Part shown: positions 7,378-10,842 of the stretch, piece after piece
Numbering within the stretch: position 1 is the stretch's first letter
Layout: every line of letters starts with the position of its first letter
From: Rubrobacter sp.
GTDB taxonomy: Bacteria; Actinomycetota; Rubrobacteria; Rubrobacterales; Rubrobacteraceae
Length of the DNA: 10,842 nt
Direction: 5' to 3'
NCBI GenBank assembly: GCA_013815485.1
Contig: JACDGB010000027.1
Coordinates: 1-10,842, forward strand
Position numbers and translations under genes: made by a program
Notes under the pieces: generated by a model
The model's database searches: none
Told to the model about the DNA's origin: nothing
The model's input: the letters and a program-made list of their open reading frames with translations, nothing else

Positions 7378-8516
7378 GCCTCAGCCGCACCAGCGCAAAG
7401 CCAGGAAACATCGGACTCTCCGGGAGGCTGCGTTCCGTTGACCCAGTACTTCTCCTCGTCTCACTTGCCCTATCGGCGGCGGGTATCTTCGCGGTGTACG
7501 TGGCCGGCACGGAAGACCGCCAGTACTACGCGGCCAACCAGTCCATCGGCTTCGTCGTCGGGCTCGTTGGGGCTGTTCCGCTGGCTCTCTTGGATTATCA
7601 GATGCTCAAACGCCACCTCCGCATCATCTATGGCTGCGTCCTTTTCATGCTTCTCGCGGTCACGGTCGTTGGCGTCGCAGCGGGCGGGGCGCAGCGATGG
7701 ATCGCCGTCGGGCCGGTTCAGGTACAGCCCTCGGAGTTCGCCAAGCTCTTCATGGTGATCGTGCTAGCGGGGTTCTTCTCGGAGGTCAACGTCGGGAAGA
7801 GCCTGAACTTCTTGAAGAGCCTGGGCATCGTCTGCTTGCCGGCGCTGCTCGTGTTCGCGCAGCCGGACCTGGGCACCGCGCTCGTCTTCGGGGCTGTCTT
7901 CTTCACGATGTCGTTCGTGGCGGGGGCGAAGGTCTGGCAGCTCGGGCTCCTCACGGCGGCTGGTGGTGGTCTGTTCGCGCTGGCGGTGAAGCTGAAGTTC
8001 CTGGAGGAGTATCAGGTGGCGCGGCTTACGGCTTTTCTCGATCCCGACAGCGGCTTGACCGACGTGGGTTATCAGGTGGCGCAGTCCAAGACCGCTATCG
8101 GCTCCGGCGGGTTCACCGGCAAGGGCCTGAACGCCACGACCCTCTCCAACCTGGGGTTCGTGCCAGAGGATCACACGGACTTCATTTTCGCTAATTTGGC
8201 GGAGAGGATCGGGTTCGCGGGCTGCCTGGTTTTGCTCGCGCTGTTCTTCGTGCTGGTATGGCGGATATTGCACGTTGCGACCATCTCCAGAGACCGTTTC
8301 GGCGTGCTCGTCGCGGTCGGCGTCGCGACGATTCTTTTGTTTCATGTGTTCGTAAACGTCGGCATGACGATGGGGATAATGCCGGTTACCGGCATCCCGT
8401 TGCCGTTCATCAGCTACGGACGAAGCAGCCTGGTCGTGAGCATCATCTCCCTGGGATTGTTGCAGAGCATCGCCATGCGCTCACGCTCCGAGGACGCCAA
8501 GCATGCGAGTGTATGA
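7374..8516 (+). CDS. rodA: SEDS-family peptidoglycan glycosyltransferase RodA
   Basis: A polytopic glycosyltransferase that polymerises lipid II during cell elongation, normally paired with a class B PBP. The protein has 380 aa and about ten spans. Family motifs: GGAQRWIAVGPVQVQPSEF (104-122), AQPDLGTAL (162-170), YQVAQSKTAIGSGGFTGKG (233-251), FVPEDHTDFIFANLAERIGF (262-281) with D269 in HTDF, the position reported essential in SEDS proteins, and MTMGIMPVTGIPLPFISYG (331-349). The last motif then reads SYGRSS where SYGGSS is nearly invariant (Arg350, codon 8421-8423). The HTDFIF loop and the position in an mre cluster favour RodA over FtsW. The GTG start overlaps the mreD stop by 4 nt, and GGGAG at 7365-7369 lies 4 nt upstream. 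No PBP2 gene intervenes. Confidence 0.95.
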   Translation: MSLSRTSAKPGNIGLSGRLRSVDPVLLLVSLALSAAGIFAVYVAGTEDRQYYAANQSIGFVVGLVGAVPLALLDYQMLKRHLRIIYGCVLFMLLAVTVVGVAAGGAQRWIAVGPVQVQPSEFAKLFMVIVLAGFFSEVNVGKSLNFLKSLGIVCLPALLVFAQPDLGTALVFGAVFFTMSFVAGAKVWQLGLLTAAGGGLFALAVKLKFLEEYQVARLTAFLDPDSGLTDVGYQVAQSKTAIGSGGFTGKGLNATTLSNLGFVPEDHTDFIFANLAERIGFAGCLVLLALFFVLVWRILHVATISRDRFGVLVAVGVATILLFHVFVNVGMTMGIMPVTGIPLPFISYGRSSLVVSIISLGLLQSIAMRSRSEDAKHASV

Positions 8517-8551
8517 CGCTTGGATCACTGGTCGGATGCAGTATCGCCGGG

Positions 8552-8557
8552 TATAAT
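8552..8557 (+). promoter_or_regulatory. Consensus -10 box of probable rplU-rpmA-obgE promoter
   Basis: A perfect TATAAT lies in the only sizeable intergenic gap (8517-8616), 59 nt before the rplU ATG. It predicts transcription from about 8564 and a 5' leader of about 53 nt. The -35 is poor: TGGTCG at 8529-8534 has 17-nt spacing but only three consensus matches; TTGGAT at 8520-8525 is better but 26 nt away. The position, at the switch from cell-shape to ribosomal genes, supports it. Confidence 0.55.
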
Positions 8558-8604
8558 GCGCGTTCGTATATGATCTTGCGTTTATCTGATATCCAAGAGG
8601 CTTC

Positions 8605-8609
8605 GGGAG
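8605..8609 (+). promoter_or_regulatory. Shine-Dalgarno site of rplU
   Basis: GGGAG lies 7 nt before the ATG at 8617 and fixes the rplU start. Confidence 0.65.
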
Positions 8610-8616
8610 TGGCGTT

Positions 8617-8916
8617 ATGTTTGCGGTGGTAAAGAGTGGCGGGAAGCAGTACAGGGCGAGCGAGGGCCAGGAGTTGGTCGTCGAGCTCATCAAGGGTGAC
8701 GTCGGGGAGACGGTGGAGTTGCCGGTTGGCTTCGTCGCCGACGAGAGTGGATTCGACCTCGGGGACAGGACGGCGAAGGCCGAGATCCTGGAGCATTTTC
8801 TAGGGGAGAAGATCCACGTCTACAAATACAAGGCGAAGAAGGATTACAGGAAGAAGACCGGGCACCGTCAGAGGTTGACCCGCATACGCATCACGGAGGT
8901 TTCGGATGGCTCATAA
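8617..8916 (+). CDS. rplU: 50S ribosomal protein L21 (bL21)
   Basis: A large-subunit ribosomal protein that binds 23S rRNA. The protein has 99 aa, a normal length for the family. The N-terminus is the family opening [18 protein letters not shown]. The C-terminal half has [20 protein letters not shown], the L21 signature region (about residues 67-86), then [10 protein letters not shown]. The last 11 nt overlap the rpmA start, so the two ribosomal genes are translationally coupled. Expression probably comes from the TATAAT-type promoter in the preceding gap, possibly with read-through from rodA. Confidence 0.98.
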   Translation: MFAVVKSGGKQYRASEGQELVVELIKGDVGETVELPVGFVADESGFDLGDRTAKAEILEHFLGEKIHVYKYKAKKDYRKKTGHRQRLTRIRITEVSDGS

Positions 8917-9166
8917 AAAGGGTGGCGGCTCGTCGAGGAACGGAAGGGACACCGAAGGCAAGCGCCTCGGCGTGAAGTCTTTCGGCGGCCAGCGGGTATC
9001 CGCGGGCAGCATCATCATCCGGCAGCGAGGGACGAAGGTCCATCCCGGCCGCAACGTCGGCAAGGGTTCGGACGACACCCTATTCGCCACCGCGGGCGGC
9101 CATGTGACCTTCGGGCGGAGAAAGGGCCGCAAGATGGTCAGTGTCACCGAGGAGGCTGCGGTCTGA
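8906..9166 (+). CDS. rpmA: 50S ribosomal protein L27 (bL27)
   Basis: A large-subunit protein whose flexible N-terminus reaches towards the peptidyl-transferase centre. The protein has 86 aa. It opens [15 protein letters not shown], then [12 protein letters not shown] and the signature region [18 protein letters not shown] (37-54), [14 protein letters not shown]. The start is direct, with no Firmicutes-type cleavable N-terminal extension. GGAGG at 8895-8899, inside rplU, lies 6 nt upstream of the ATG. The start overlaps the rplU end by 11 nt. Confidence 0.98.
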   Translation: MAHKKGGGSSRNGRDTEGKRLGVKSFGGQRVSAGSIIIRQRGTKVHPGRNVGKGSDDTLFATAGGHVTFGRRKGRKMVSVTEEAAV

Positions 9167-9194
9167 TCTCGCCCCACAGGGATCTGTAGCCCCT

Positions 9195-10445
9195 TTGCAA
9201 TTCATAGACGAAGCCCGTTTCGTAGTCCGCGCTGGACGCGGTGGTGACGGCAGCGTTTCCTTCAACCGCGAGAAGTACAAGCCGCGCGGTGGTCCCGATG
9301 GCGGTCGCGGCGGGGACGGTGGTTCCATCATCCTGAAGTCCACCGAAGACCTCGCCACACTAGAACCCTACGCGCACCGCAACCTCGTAAAAGCCAAACG
9401 CGGCGCGCACGGCTCGGGCAACAATCGGGCTGGCGAGGGTGGCAAGGACGTGGTCGTCGAGGTGCCGGTGGGAACCTTGATCTCCGACGAAAACGGTTTG
9501 CTCGCTGACCTCTCCGAGCCGGGCGAGAGCTTCGTTGTGGCTCGCGGCGGCGAGGGGGGCCGGGGCAACGGCTCCTTCGCAACCTCCACCCGGCAAACGC
9601 CCGCCTTCCGTGAGAGGGGCCTTCCCGGCGAGGAGCGCGAGGTCCGGCTCGAACTGCGCGTACTCTCCGACGTGGGGCTCGTGGGACTCCCGAACGCAGG
9701 GAAGTCCTCGCTGCTCGCCGCCTTGAGCGCGGCCCATCCGAAGGTCGGCGACTATCCTTTCACGACCCTCGTGCCGAGCCTCGGGGTGGTTGATGAGAAG
9801 CGATACCGCGAGCCGTTCGTGGTCGCTGATATTCCCGGTCTCATCTCCGGTGCCAACGAGGGAAGGGGGCTCGGCAACCGCTTCCTGCGGCATGTAGCGC
9901 GGGCGCGGCTCCTGACATTCGTGCTGGACGCGAGCGAAGACCCGGAGAATGCCGAGGCTACCCTGCGAACCGAACTTCACGCCGCCCGTCTCTCGGAGAA
10001 GCCCTCGCTGGTCGTGCTGAATAAGATAGATCTCCTCGATGAAGAGCTTCGAGAATATCTGCGCGATACCTTCCCGGAGGCGTATCAGGTTTCGGCCATG
10101 ACCGGGGAAGGCGTCGAGGAGCTTCGGGATCACCTGGAGGAGCGGACGCGGGCTTTGGGAGAGAGCCCCGCCGCCGAAGCTCCGTCTGTGGAGCAGTCGC
10201 GGGAGCACAGGATATTCCGGCCGGCGTGGAGGGGGCTGCGAGTTGAAAGCGAGAACGGCGGGTACGCGGTCTTTGGCGAGGAGGTGGAGCGCATGGTTAT
10301 GAAGACGGACTGGGACAGCCCGGAGGGCGCGGAGCACGGCTGGCGCGAGTTGGAGAAAAGAGGCGTGGTGGCCGCGCTCAGGAAGGCTGGGGCCGAGCCG
10401 GGGGACGAGGTAAGGATCGGCGCGATGGAGTTCGATTTCCGGTGA
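9195..10445 (+). CDS. obgE: Obg family GTPase (ObgE/CgtA)
   Basis: An essential GTPase of late 50S subunit assembly and stress response. The protein has 416 aa from the TTG at 9195. Three parts are visible. The glycine-rich Obg fold (about residues 1-158) opens MQFIDEARFVV and includes GGPDGGRGGDGG and RGGEGGRGNGSF. The G domain has G1 GLPNAGKSS (164-172), switch region DYPFTTLVPSLG, G3 DIPG (212-215), G4 NKID (276-279) and G5 SAM (300-302). The C-terminal OCT domain (about 340-416) includes FRPAWRGLRVE and ends EFDFR. I chose the TTG because the family begins MFIDEA-like just there. The in-frame GTG at 9141 would add 18 unrelated residues and overlap rpmA by 26 nt. AGGGA at 9178-9182 is 12 nt upstream, a rather long spacing. 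Confidence 0.96.
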   Translation: MQFIDEARFVVRAGRGGDGSVSFNREKYKPRGGPDGGRGGDGGSIILKSTEDLATLEPYAHRNLVKAKRGAHGSGNNRAGEGGKDVVVEVPVGTLISDENGLLADLSEPGESFVVARGGEGGRGNGSFATSTRQTPAFRERGLPGEEREVRLELRVLSDVGLVGLPNAGKSSLLAALSAAHPKVGDYPFTTLVPSLGVVDEKRYREPFVVADIPGLISGANEGRGLGNRFLRHVARARLLTFVLDASEDPENAEATLRTELHAARLSEKPSLVVLNKIDLLDEELREYLRDTFPEAYQVSAMTGEGVEELRDHLEERTRALGESPAAEAPSVEQSREHRIFRPAWRGLRVESENGGYAVFGEEVERMVMKTDWDSPEGAEHGWRELEKRGVVAALRKAGAEPGDEVRIGAMEFDFR

Positions 10446-10452
10446 GGGCGAT

Positions 10453-10842
10453 TTGCGGGTAGGAATATTCGGGGGGACGTTCGACCCTATCCATCTGGGG
10501 CATATGATCATCGCGGAACAAGTCCGGGAAGAGTTGCGGCTGGAACGTGTGATCTTCGTCCCCGGTGGCATCCCGCCGCACAAGGAGGCATCCAGCGTGC
10601 GCGCCACCGCCGACGACCGCCTGGCGATGGTGGAGGCCGCCGTCGCGGGCAACGATCACTTCTCCGTTGACCGGGTGGAGGTGGACGCGGGGCGCGCGAT
10701 GCACACGGTGGATACCGTGCCGCTGCTCAAGGAGCGGTCGCCGGGCGATGAGTGGTTCTTCATCACCGGCGCGGACGAGGTGTCGAACCTGCTCACCTGG
10801 AAGGAGCCAGACCGGTTGCTGGAGGAAGTCGTCATGGTCGCG
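10453..10842 (+). CDS. nadD: Nicotinate-nucleotide adenylyltransferase, 5' part, 3' end outside window
   Basis: Transfers AMP from ATP to nicotinate mononucleotide, the step before NAD synthetase. 130 codons are visible and the frame runs off the window. The opening RVGIFGGTFDPIHLGH (residues 2-17) is the nucleotidyltransferase signature, with the HLGH form of the T/HxGH motif at 14-17. FVPGGIPPHK (35-44) contributes to substrate binding, and WFFITGADEV (101-110) matches the usual LGAD region, followed by TWKEPDRLLEE. The ISSTxxR motif should lie downstream. The TTG at 10453 gives the exact family N-terminus; GAGGG at 10444-10448 lies 4 nt upstream. It starts 7 nt after the obgE stop, a common obgE-nadD pairing. 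Confidence 0.94.
   Translation, partial: MRVGIFGGTFDPIHLGHMIIAEQVREELRLERVIFVPGGIPPHKEASSVRATADDRLAMVEAAVAGNDHFSVDRVEVDAGRAMHTVDTVPLLKERSPGDEWFFITGADEVSNLLTWKEPDRLLEEVVMVA

Noticed and set aside
8520..8525. TTGGAT as -35 box for the rplU promoter
   Set aside because: It is 26 nt from the TATAAT, too far for a normal sigma-70-type promoter.
9360..10652. 430-aa ORF on the - strand opposite obgE and nadD
   Set aside because: It covers two confidently identified genes on the + strand and shows no domain signature, so it is an antisense shadow.
2..10842. CRISPR, mobile element, defence or secretion system
   Set aside because: No repeat arrays, terminal inverted repeats, transposase or integrase motifs were seen on reading; every gene belongs to core metabolism, translation or cell shape.

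Overview
This is an ordinary but very densely packed chromosomal housekeeping segment from a GC-rich bacterium. All genes lie on the + strand, and the largest non-coding gap is about 100 bp, between rodA and rplU. The order valS - folC - (small membrane protein) - zinc-ribbon membrane protein - ndk - maf - radC - mreB - mreC - mreD - rodA - rplU - rpmA - obgE - nadD, the GC-rich codon use, and the frequent GTG/TTG starts suggest a deep-branching actinobacterium. Rubrobacter or a relative is my best guess; this is inference from gene order and style, not from a search.

Region by region: (1) 2-1324 is the 3' end of valS (valyl-tRNA synthetase), with the KMSKS loop and C-terminal coiled-coil arm. 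(2) About 1321-3153 holds folC, a 33-aa single-span membrane ORF that overlaps both neighbours, and a two-span membrane protein with a double zinc ribbon. (3) 3179-4881 holds ndk, maf and radC: nucleotide metabolism and pool sanitation, plus a RadC/MPN-domain protein. (4) 4911-8516 is the cell-shape module mreB-mreC-mreD-rodA. The class B penicillin-binding protein often found between mreD and rodA is absent here; mreD and rodA overlap by 4 nt. (5) After a gap with a consensus -10 box come rplU and rpmA (ribosomal proteins L21 and L27), obgE (ribosome-assembly GTPase) and the 5' part of nadD (NAD synthesis), which runs off the window.

Most junctions are overlaps or gaps of under 30 nt, so transcription is probably polycistronic with much translational coupling. 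I saw no convincing intrinsic terminator, tRNA, rRNA, mobile element, CRISPR array or defence system. The best second-look items are the missing start codon of folC (its conserved N-terminus extends upstream of the first usable TTG), the 33-aa membrane ORF, the mreD-rodA junction without PBP2, a Gly-to-Arg change in the RodA SYGGSS motif, a possible leaderless radC start, and the promoter/leader region before rplU with a short overlapping ORF. I did not find a clearly novel system.
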